From: Mercurialis annua
Taxonomy: Eukaryota > Streptophyta > Magnoliopsida > Malpighiales > Euphorbiaceae
NCBI RefSeq assembly: GCF_937616625.2
Contig: NC_065577.1
Coordinates: 27,417,501 to 27,481,500, forward strand
DNA: 64,000 bases
Reading direction: 5' to 3'
Shown: piece by piece, positions 49,881 through 60,446 of the stretch
How positions within the stretch are numbered: position 1 is the stretch's first letter
Layout of the letters: each line of letters begins with the position of its first letter
Made by a program: the position numbers and the translations under genes
Notes under the pieces: model-generated
Told to the model about the DNA's origin: nothing
What the model saw: only the letters and a program-made list of their open reading frames with translations
Databases searched by the model: none

Positions 49881-52050
49881 TGTCACGACCTGATTTCTCA
49901 ACCGAGACCGGCGCTAGGGAATGGGAATGGGAATGATAGTTCCGAAATCCGTTGCAAGCCAAAAAACACTTATACATTTTTTGCGTAATAAAGTGTGTTT
50001 CATATATCAAAATACATGTGATCCCATTTATAAATATATCAGAATTAATACGCTTATACATATGAATAGTCAACAAATTATAAACTACGGCGGACTTGCT
50101 AGAATGAGAATGTTCTTCACATGACTTGTACTACTTCCGATAATTAAAGCTTCAGAAGCTTCGTTCTTCAAATCATACTTTACTTAATCTGAAAAGTAGG
50201 AGGAACAACGAGGTTTGTATAAATTGAGTGAGTTTACCCAATTACAAGTAATATTACATAAAGGGGTTAAGTTTGAAAATCTCTTTATGTAGAAGAAACA
50301 TACTTAATATGTTTAAAACATACTTCGTATGTTCTTACTTACTTCCGTATGTCATGTACGTCTCATAAACTAAGAATTTATGTTATAGACGTACTTGACA
50401 ATTTTTCCTCATTCTTATATCTTATGTACGTTTCATAAACTATCCGTTTATGTTACTTACATACTTGATATCTTTCATTTCTCGTTATAGTTTTACTATC
50501 TTTCTTTTCTTGTTATGTTTCTTTAACTTTATTTGTTTGACATCGATAGCGAAGCCAACTGATGTGTTCTCGTTCTTGCATCGATAGCAACGCCACCGAT
50601 GACATTGATAGCCACGCCAACCGATGTCTTTCATATGCCTGACATTGATAGCAAAGCCAACCGATGTGTTTTCTATCACCTGACATCGATTGCAGCGCCA
50701 ACCGATGTAACCTTGTTTCTTATCTTGTATTTATTCTTGATGTATTATACTCAATTTTTATCATCATATGAGTCCCAAGGACTATTATCGAGAATGGATG
50801 AGATACAAGTCCAAGAATGACTATACTGAGTTACCTCGCATCTCGGTTCTTATTATTGGGTGTACCATAGTACAATTCTCATGTTACGTATATTAATTGA
50901 TTCTTTATTTTACGTTATGTTTTATTGATCCTTTATGGACCATGACATGCACAATGCAATCTAAGAATACATTTACAACACACGCACATATAGGATATTG
51001 ATTATGATTAATAGTACATATCAGGATGTATTATGTTTCCTTATTCATATACTATCGATACTCATATGTTGATCGATATTCGATTATAATTTTGGTTATT
51101 TTACCCATCCCCGGTACTTTAAGCATTTATTCTCTTTTCATATATTTATGTTATTTTAGTATAAACATACATACGTAATACTTTTCAACTCATACCTATC
51201 ATATACTTTGCAAACATATTTATATTCATATAACTCGTTGTATTACAATACGTGGCTTTATGAATATTGACGAGTAATTAAAGTGTACTTACAACTTGCT
51301 ATCCATATACTTCACTCAAGCATGTCGAATCTATACAATTCGATAATAGCATGCATTAATTACATTCAATCTATTACTACCTTAACTAAGAAGTTGGTTT
51401 TCTACAAGTTCGGCTACTAAAAACGCTCACTTAAAATAGTCTGACCCCTAAACGAAACCAACATTCTTAAAGTTCATAATGTCATCTACAACTTTCATTT
51501 AGCTCTCGGACTAAAACTAGAACCGAAGGTGTCAGAATCTTTCCGGAAGTTAAGACCTTGGGTTGTCCTAAAACTGCAAAACTGTTCTGAGCAGTAAAAT
51601 TTTCTGCTCTATATCAGCATCCTAGAGGCAGATTCAGGAAAAACTCAAAGCTAGACAATCATAGACAACAAATTCAAGTTTCTGTACCAACAAAAAGAAC
51701 TTGATTTGGAGTAAAAAAAACTCCAGATATTGCCGTCGCAAAACCACTGTTTTGCAGTGCATATTTCTGCAAAACGTTAATTATTGTTCATGCATTCGGA
51801 TCACAACTTTTATGCATCGTAGTTAACCTATTGATACAAAATCTAAAGTCAACATAATGCTTCCCCTGACACATATCAATACCAATCACCCATCAAAGCA
51901 TAACATAGTTCAATCTCATATGAACATGAATTGCTTACCTAGACCAAATCATCATTTCACTTCCAATCAAAGTTTAACAACCAAAGTTTATTTCAATTCA
52001 GCTCTAATCAACCTAAATTCCATGCTTATAACCATCAACACACATATATC
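49881..52050 (-). repeat. Minus LTR fragment, 3'-end side
   Basis: Starts TGTCACGACCTG with the terminal block. The gene-less body follows other minus long-type LTRs (GAACCGAAGGTGTC at 51521). Where others carry the CGGTGGAATTATC module this copy has a different tandem repeat (50525-50710). The LTR start side is missing and the right boundary is approximate. Confidence 0.65.
50540..50710 (-). repeat. Tandem repeat with ACATCGGTTGGC core, five units
   Basis: Units of the type GACATTGATAGCAAAGCCAA followed by CCGATGT repeat five times at about 35-45 bp spacing. The spacers are degenerate versions of one sequence. Confidence 0.85.
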
Positions 52051-52439
52051 ACGATCTTCGGTCCATGGTGCGAGGCACATGCATAGTTGCTATGCATTGA
52101 TAAGACAAGTTTTAGACATGATATACGAATCGTGAAGGTTTAGTAAAACTGTGATAACTCCATAATGAGCCGTTGCATCGAGTTGTCATTTGAAACACGA
52201 TGTTCCTTAGATGGTTACCTGATTGTTAATCGTTATGATCGTCAAACTGAGATCTTAAAGTATTTTTCATAAGTGTATCAATGATGGATATATACGGATA
52301 AAAGCGACGAGCCAACGAGATGTGCGATGAGAATATGAAATACAGAGTATAGAATTGGATTAACTAAGTATAGTTAATATCAGTTCCGCATGGAATTGAG
52401 TAGTTAGAGTGTAAGATTTAGCTTGCTAAGTATAACCAA
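52051..52439. other. Unassigned segment between LTR fragment and internal region
   Basis: No frame, no clear similarity to other parts of the window by eye. It may be a diverged part of either neighbour. Confidence 0.3.
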
Positions 52440-54924
52440 CACCAACCACGCATGAAAATGAATAGTTTGAGGTATACGGTAAGAAAGATCAAGAGATAAA
52501 CAACAAGTGTTGCAATAAGTGAGTTAGGAGTTGGAACTTCCATCACGAGATTGCGATTATGAAGCGGACTAGTAAAGCACGAAAGGTATGAATGTAATGG
52601 ATGCTTGTGAAGTGTCGAACCTTAAATTTCAGATTAGATCAATAAAGAGTAAAATGCATAGTGCAATCGATATGGAGATTAATAGTGATCCTTGAATGAA
52701 GACGTAAATACCATATATGAATGGTTAGGTGATGGTATAAGGCATCGAACTTATCCGACCTATGATTAAAGCTTCAAGCATTGAAATGAAGATAAAAAAT
52801 AAGGGATGAGAGCAAAATACCTACAAGAAGGTATTCATGTTGAAGAAGGTATAGGAACCCAAACAAAGATAAAGAATGTAAAGAAGTCAGTTAAGGCAAT
52901 TGATATAGAGAAAGTACGAATGACTTGTGTATGTCAATGACACTCAATAAGAGTGATCGGAGAAAGAAAAAGAAAGAATCAACGGGTACGTTAACAAGAA
53001 GATCAGATGGATCGAACTCTATGTAGTCACGGACGCATAGAAACAAAAAGGGATAAAGATGATATGAATATAGTATCGGTCTCACTGACAGTCAAGATGT
53101 CAGCATGAATATGATAAGACGATATGCAAGTAATCAGGAACGCACCACATCGAGAATTTCAGGCAAAGTGGACTACAACTCCCTATTAATGATTGATGTT
53201 GTGAATGTAAAAAGAAGAAGTATACGATGTATAAGATGCGCTGAAGAGTAATACAAAGAATGCAATAGAAGATGACTGAGAACCGCGATAAGAGCAAGAA
53301 TATGTAATACAAGAAGAATTCCGCAGGATTATAGCACTAAAGATACTAATTCTAATGATTAGTTAAGAACAAGAAGTTGAAGTGAGATCTTAACGAAATC
53401 CATCTATGGGATAGATAGAAGAAGGATATAATGAATGGAAATAGTAAGACTATTGTCACGACCCAAAATATTGAGCCGGAACCGGCGCTAGGGAACGGGA
53501 GTGGTAGCTCCGGAACCCGTAGCAAGCCTTAAACCACAATTAATTTTTCGCAAATATTAAACAAATAACAACAAACAACGGAAGCAAATACTCATATATA
53601 ACATATAACCAAATATATACACTAACTGTTCAAAAACCTCGCGGGCTCTAGTTACCGTACCCTGTACGAACTGGCCTCGCGGTATTGTATACATCAGTTA
53701 GTGTCTCAAAACATGTCACCGGCATCTGGGGCCGTGAACCACATATAAAACACGTAGCCTATCAAAAACATATAATTACAATCAAAATGTACTGCTATCT
53801 AGGCTACGACTCTGTCTACGCGGGACCACTACTGCAGCATTCACATAAGTCGGATACTAAACATACATAGCTGACTTCTGGACTTCAAAATTGGCCTCTA
53901 GCTAGGTCCACATACTAAGTACCTGAAAGACATCAAAGGTGAGGGGTCAGTATTTGGGAAAATACTGAGTGAGTTTGCATTTACTAACGGTATTATTATA
54001 GAAACATAGCATTGCATTTTAAATCAACATTAATACAAAAATACATATGAACAAGTACTCGATCCTTTCGAAACTAAAATCCTGAAACATAACGTAACTC
54101 ACTATTATTCAAATCATACTGATTCCAATAGTCTGACCCGAGAGCGTTCACGTTCAACCATGTCAGTCAGAACATATCTTTTAATCCCAAAGTGGTGGGT
54201 CCAACCCACTGGTAGGTCCAACCTACTAGATACGGGGCTCAGGTTACACTATATCCGAGTTCACTCTCGTATCGCATCCATATCATAGCTTTCATAATCA
54301 AATCATGCATGCATCTCAAATCATATCTCATAGTCAGACACGCTAGACTGACTCAATTACTCGTGATCACACACCCTATTGACACCCAATAGGTAGCTAG
54401 TTTCGTTGGATCGTATACTAGGTTCTCATACATAAAATTTAATCAAAACATGTAGCATATCAACAATTCATATATATAGTGCGATGCATATAAACAGTAT
54501 ATATATAATATGATATCAAAATAATATTAATCGATAATACACGAAAGTAAAGTGCAACTCACAGTGACCGCAATCCAATCAATAATGTGGTCGACGAAAT
54601 GATATGCCCTCGCTTTCCCACGTCTACTGACCTCTCTGCTCGCTGACACGTCTGATAAATAATTAATGTTTAATGATTAGATGTTAATCTCGTATTCCTA
54701 TACGTATAATACTTTTAAGTTTTAGGGTTTAGTTTCATTTCGATGAAGTTTCAAGGAGTTTTCAGGACAATGCGCAGGTGCTGCCTGCACACTGACACTG
54801 TTTAGTAAAACGACGATCTCTCCCAATTGAACTGTTGGATCAAGATGAAATTTGACAGAGGCGTTCCTAAGAGGCAAATCTATAAACTGACCGTTGGGAT
54901 TTTGAATCTGGCATGTTTAGGGTA

Positions 54925-54992
54925 GTGTGCGAACGCACACCCAAAAATTCAAGGAGTGTGCGAACGCACACTCAATGTGTGCGAACGCACAC
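54925..54992. repeat. Palindrome array, three GTGTGCGAACGCACAC units
   Basis: Three identical 16-bp units start at 54925, 54956 and 54977. The rest of the LTR around them is AT-rich. Confidence 0.97.
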
Positions 54993-55359
54993 CCTTGACA
55001 GCCTCCGGAAAGTCATTTTCCAGGGCTTTTCAACCATCTCGACACACTTAAAACATAACCACCTCCAAAACCCATATCTCGGTTTATGCTAAAACGTTAT
55101 AAACAATCCAAAAACGTCAAATTCAATCATAAAACACAATTTCACAAAAACAGCCCTATATATTCGAATTTATCACCAATTCTCGAGATATTTACCTTAA
55201 AACGAAGCTTAGGATTGATAGAGCTCTCGATTCTAAAGAGATCGCCGCGAAAACCGTTTGAATCGAACGTCGAACGGCGAAACGGCGGCGAAACGACGGT
55301 ATCGATCGTAAATCTCTTAATTTCTCTCGATTCTTCCTTTCCTTCTTCTGATTCATATT

Positions 55360-55362
<3 letters not shown>

Positions 55363-55417
<55 letters not shown>
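55363..55417. repeat. (CT)n(AT)n microsatellite at the LTR promoter position
   Basis: CT units followed by about twenty AT units. On the minus strand the AT run takes the place of the TATA-like site. Confidence 0.95.
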
Positions 55418-55420
<3 letters not shown>

Positions 55421-57627
55421 AAATATACCACTTTGGTCCTTGTTCTTTTTATTTATTATCATTTATCTTTTAAACTTTTCTTTCGTACGATTTAGTCCAT
55501 AACTAAATCGATAATCTCTTAAATTATTACTTTTACGTATTATTTATATCCGATAAATAATACGAAGCTCGATATTAATACTTTCCCGTCAAAATCTAAA
55601 ATTTCCATTTTCGATACAAAGTGGCTAAATTACCATTTTGGTCCCTGTACTTTATTTTGGACTTTTCTTGATATTTCTCCTTTTAATTCAAATTCTAATT
55701 TTAGAATTGAAATATAAGCTTAATTTTGTCATAGTTAATTTCCCAAAACCGACCTACTTGAAACTTATTTACTTTATCTTTTCAGAAATTCTTCTGATAT
55801 CGCCACTCTGGAGAATCAAAACTGGACACGTGGTCCAGTTAGCTAATTAAATATTTTGGGGTATTACAACTATGGATAGTAATGGGAGGTAAACTTTAAG
55901 CTATCCGATAGTAAAGGGGAAATAGTTTGGAGAATAGTAACAAAACTAGAATTGTGTATTGGAGGAAGGAGATAGATGGAGAATAGCGGATTATGACGAC
56001 AGACGCTAAAAGTATACAGGGGGTTAAAAGATGGACAATATCAATAAGATGCTAAAAGAACAAGATAGATATAGACAAGGTAATATCGAAAGGAAGTTGG
56101 CGTAAAAAGGTTGTTAAGTGCCCAATGTGGCAATAAGGATTTGAATATCGTAATGATTATAAGGATTAGTATGCCATGAAAATCGTAAAGAATGTTTACG
56201 CTCGTGATAAGTATAAGCAAGGAACTTCGCAAGGATGCGGATATAAATTTGGATAGGTAGGAGAATGGATTAACAAATTAGAAGATTAATGGAAGATGTA
56301 CGCGATAAGTTGAGATGGTAACAGTGACGACATTGCCAAAGGCAAACACGACGACTAAAGTTGAAAGGACCAAGAATCCTCATTGGAAATGAGTAAACGA
56401 GGTACATCGAATAAATCGGGAGTAAAATCCCAATGCGCCAACAATTTTTGTCCCACTAGTACGAAGATCGTATACGGAACAGCTACGCGCGAACCAAGAA
56501 GGTTCACAAGGAGATTAAGCATCTCTTTCCTTTAGGACATCAAGCATTCATGTACGAGCAACTGTGGTATAAAGAAACACAATGTCGGATTAACAATCTT
56601 TGAAAGATATTAGCAATGATCGTAAGGAAAAGAAAAGGACGAAATGACAAACACAGTTATCCAAGATTATTAAGAATTATAGGTGAAATAGATGGATGTG
56701 AAGTATGAAGAGACGAAAATGTAAAGATTAGTGCGTCGCACTTAAGAAGAAGGAAGAAAGTCAATAAATATACAACAACTGAAAGAGTATACGAGGTGCA
56801 AAAACGTAAAAGATAAACCAAGTAAGCCCATATAAGGAAAGGAAAGACCTTATAAGGATACGTCATGAGGATCCATTTCATGGATAACTGTCGATGGACG
56901 ACAATAGTAAAAGAAGGAATTTTCGTACAATAAGTTCTCAACATCAGGACGAATAGAAATCGGGCAACGACAATAACCATACGAAAGAGACTATGTAAGT
57001 GGTGAAGTGAGAGTTAATCGAGTGTCCACCCCACTCAACAAGAAATAATGATAGGAGTACATGTATTAATTAAAGAGAAAGAATCGAGAACGAAGAATCG
57101 TTAGTACATGTGGATGCGACTGATATCGTCATAAAAGAAGATATTTGAAATCAAGATCAAATCGTGACAACGGCCAAACAAAGAAGATTAAGCGGTACGA
57201 GCTAATGAACTGTTCACATCATTCAACGATGAGTAAGAAAAGCCTAAGGACGAGGATTATCATCTATAGTGATAAGACATCACTAGAACGACCTACCATT
57301 GAATATCAGACGAAGAACAGATAAAAGAATTATGTATACAAGATATAAGGGAAAAGGTCAAACGTAAGGAGTCTTAGTATATAAGAATACAACTGAAGTC
57401 GCTATAGAAGAAGATTATATAAGAAGATAGTGATATGAAGGTCGTCAATGACGGTTGACGTTAATGTACAAGAAGTAAAAAGCTGAAATGATAATTCCAC
57501 ACGCCGACAAGCATCGTGAAATAAATACGGCATACTTATTAAGAATCAAGTTAAAAATGTCGAAGGATTAAGATAAGTAAGTAGTGTATATGAAAATTCG
57601 AGAACAAATTTTTTAAGAGGGGAAGAA

Positions 57628-60095
57628 TGTAATACCCCGTAAGTCCAAGCTACCTGATTGGACCACGTGTCGAATTTTTGAATCACTGGAGTGGAGATAA
57701 GGGAGAAGTTATTAAAAGAATTAAAATAAATAAGACTCGAGGAGGTCGGTTAAGAAATTCCAATATTGAATTTCTAAAAATTTACATCGAATTAAAACAA
57801 TGAGATTGGGACTAAGGAAGATAATAAGAAAATTTACTAAAATAAAGTTTAAGTCCCAAATTGTTAAATAATAAATTAATTATCGAGAATTGCAATAAAA
57901 GATTATCGACGGAAATTAATAGTTGTGAATTAGTATTATTTATTTGGGTATAAATAATACGTACGTATGTGAGTTAAAGCGAGTAATTAACCGTTGATTT
58001 TAAATTAGAAAGTTTAAAAGAGGAATGATTGAAATAAAAGAAAGGAAGGGTCAAAATGTTAATTAACCCAAGTATATATAGATATTCATATGATTATGAA
58101 TTCTAGAAGAAAAGAGAAGCATCAGAGAAGGAGAAACGAAGGAGAAATGAAGGAATTTTGCGATCGACGCAGTTTCTTCGTTCGAAATCGGAATCGAGTG
58201 ATTCTCGCGTTGTTAGATCGAGAAATTGATCCTCTATCAACTACAAGCATCAAATCAAGGTATGATTTATGTTTTGATTTCTAAATTTGGGAAATAAAGG
58301 GCTGTTCGTTTTTGGACTAATCGTCTTAGCCGAAATCAAGTCGGTTTTGATAGTTTAAGGTAGAAATTGGATGAATTATGGTGTATAACGCTATGGGTAC
58401 GAGAATTAAGCTTAGAAGCACGTCGGAACGGCCTGAGAATTGATTTTTCCCGGGACAGTGTGTGTGGCACGCCCGCACAAGACGGCGGCATGCCCGCACA
58501 GGCAAGCGATGCGCACGCACGGCAGGCGTGCGTCTGCATCCCGCACAGGAGAGCGGTTCGCCCGCACAGTGACTCGAGGGGGCGCACAGCTGGAACGAGG
58601 CATCGTTTGGTCACTTTCGCCCCGTTACGACCTAGTGTTCCGACTTTAAGTATGTCGGATATTAAAAATGAATCACGAACTCCAAAAATATGAAATTGGA
58701 TATAGAACATGACGTGTACGACTAGGGTTTTGATATGTATAAAACCTATAGTTGGAACCGATAAATGAAGTACAACAAGTATATCGACCAAGTATAAGAA
58801 TACGATTAAGAGGTTATCTAAGTTAAGAGTCGTATTTAGGATCGTATTAACCAAAGTTTGTAACTTAGGATTTTGACATTGAGTTTACGTTTATGAATTA
58901 AACGTACGAGTAATTTGAATAGGTGACAGATGTATCAACGAGCTACCAGGCCGAGGAGCTGGGATAGCTAAGGGATTGAATAGTGCATGAGACACGAGTG
59001 ATATGGATTATGATACTGTATTTTTGGATAGCAGTCACTGTGAGTTGCATTTTACTTTTACGTATTATTTTATAAAAGCTATTTCATATATTATGATTAT
59101 TACTATCAATTACATCGCATTTATACGATTTGATTGTATGATATATTGTATTATCGATTGTTTTGAATATATGAATCTGGTGTGCGATCCGAAGAAACTA
59201 ACTACCTATTGGATGTCAATAGGCTGTGTGATGACCAGTAATTGAGTCAGTCTATCGTGTCTAGATTGTTATTGATGATACAAATGCGCATGCGGTTGAA
59301 TATGAAAGATGGATTGTGAATGAGAGATACGAGGTTGAACTCGATGGAACTATCCCGGGACCCGTATCTAGTGGGTTGAACTCGGTTGAACTATCTCGGG
59401 ACCCATGACTTGGGATTAAGTGAGTGGTCACGGTTGAACTCGGTTGAATTATCTCGGGACCGAACCATTTGGATTGAATCGATTCTGTACGAAATGTGTT
59501 GATATGAACACGATACAGTAGGATGAGTTAGGAGCTTAAGATCAGGGTTTCGATCGGATCTAATGCCTGGGAACGTAACATTATTTTCTTGTATCATGTG
59601 TTTATGTATATACATTTTGAGCATGCGATGTTATATTTTGATAATACCGTTAGTAATTTGCAAGCTCACTCAGTATTTTCCCAAATACTGACCCCTTACT
59701 GTTGTCTCTTTCAGGTGACCGAAATCGGATCAGACAGACCATCTCCTTTGTGTTGGAAGTCTTTTGGATTGCACTAAGTACGAATTCCAATAGAGCTGCA
59801 GTAGTCAGTAGGTGTCACTATAAGATTAAGTTTTTTTGAATTCAAACGATTTATTTTGAATGTAAACACTGATATGGTTTCGCAAACGTTTTCAGAAAAG
59901 AAATATGATATTTTAAATTTCATAATGATATTATACAAAGATGTTTTCTAAAGATGTTTTATATATATATATATATATATATCAATATATTTTATTTGCG
60001 AAAAATTTATAGTGAATCTAGGCTTGCTACGGGATTTGGAGCTACCACTCCCATTCCCTAGCGCCGGTCGCGGCTCAATAATTTGGGTCATGACA
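57628..60095 (+). repeat. 3' LTR of the plus element (2.47 kb)
   Basis: Starts TGTAATACCCCG after the purine tract AAGAGGGGAAGAA and ends GGGTCATGACA. TATA-like GTATATATAG near 58072, splice-donor-like AAGGTATGAT with GT at 58260, GC-rich array at 58455-58590, tandem GGTTGAACTATC module at 59330-59465 and an (AT)n run near 59960. No primer-binding site follows, so this is a 3' and not a 5' LTR. Confidence 0.88.
58455..58590. repeat. GC-rich array with CCCGCACA and GCACGC units
   Basis: Dense CpG block with repeated CCCGCACA and imperfect palindromes, in the position of the palindrome arrays of related LTRs. It keeps several overlapping frames open (for example a 172-residue minus frame), which are composition artefacts. 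Confidence 0.85.
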
Positions 60096-60446
60096 TGGTT
60101 GATTCGCATTACCCGTGGTATATTATTACACTGGATGTGGGCATTCCTTCGCATAAAAACCTTACTGCCGACATTGAAGACATATGTCTATCATGGCTTG
60201 ACAGCTGCCCAAAGTGCCTCCTAACGTATTACGACACATAGGATTTATAAAGTTGGGACTTCCTTGTTCCGACGGCGGTCCAATAGTGCTAGCCTTTTTG
60301 GCTGCTTTTCTTGTCTACCTCTTTTATGAGTCCGACTATGTTGTCATTCGATTCTTTCACTTCTATCATACTTCTCGATCATTTCCTATTATACTTTCTG
60401 ATCTCATCCCTGTCATATTTCCCGATCTATGTAAGGCACCTGGTTT
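60096..60446 (+). other. Spacer between two LTRs with a short unidentified frame
   Basis: 350 bp between oppositely facing LTR ends. A frame from 60094 reads about 48 residues (VDSHYPWYIITLDVGIPSH and on) and an overlapping one from 60214 about 81. I do not recognise either; they could be a host or transposon fragment or chance frames. Confidence 0.35.

Larger units (their letters stand above)
53454..55868 (-). mobile_element. Solo LTR (2.4 kb), TSD ACTAT
   Basis: On the minus strand TGTAATACCCC to TCGTGACA. ACTAT lies at 53449-53453 and 55869-55873. Joining the flanks gives sequence colinear with about 44605 in the complete element, confirming a clean insertion. It contains a (CT)n(AT)n tract at 55363-55417 where the TATA site lies in its relatives, a splice-donor-like AAGGTAAATA near 55194 and the palindrome array at 54925-54992. 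Confidence 0.95.
52440..57627 (+). mobile_element. Decayed internal region of a plus element, split by a solo LTR
   Basis: 52440-53453 follows 43376-44560 of the complete element (GGAGTTGGAACTTCCATCAC versus 43449). 55869-57627 continues it to a purine tract at about 57615-57627 before the LTR start. 5' part and 5' LTR are missing. No usable frames. The interruption at 53454-55868 is explained by a solo LTR with a clean duplication. Confidence 0.75.

Noticed and set aside
50540..50710. CRISPR-like look: regular repeats with spacers
   Set aside because: Spacers are degenerate copies of each other, the repeat lies in a plant LTR and there are no cas genes.
55086..55502. 138-residue frame with Ile-Tyr repeats
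   Set aside because: Product of the (CT)n(AT)n microsatellite in a solo LTR.
58336..58854. 172-residue minus-strand open frame and overlapping frames on both strands
   Set aside because: It crosses the GC-rich repeat array of an LTR, where stop codons are scarce; several frames are open at once and the peptide is repeat-derived.
57628..60446. Reading 57628-60095 as a 5' LTR with a new element to its right
   Set aside because: No primer-binding site follows 60095, and a purine tract precedes 57628, so it is a 3' LTR.
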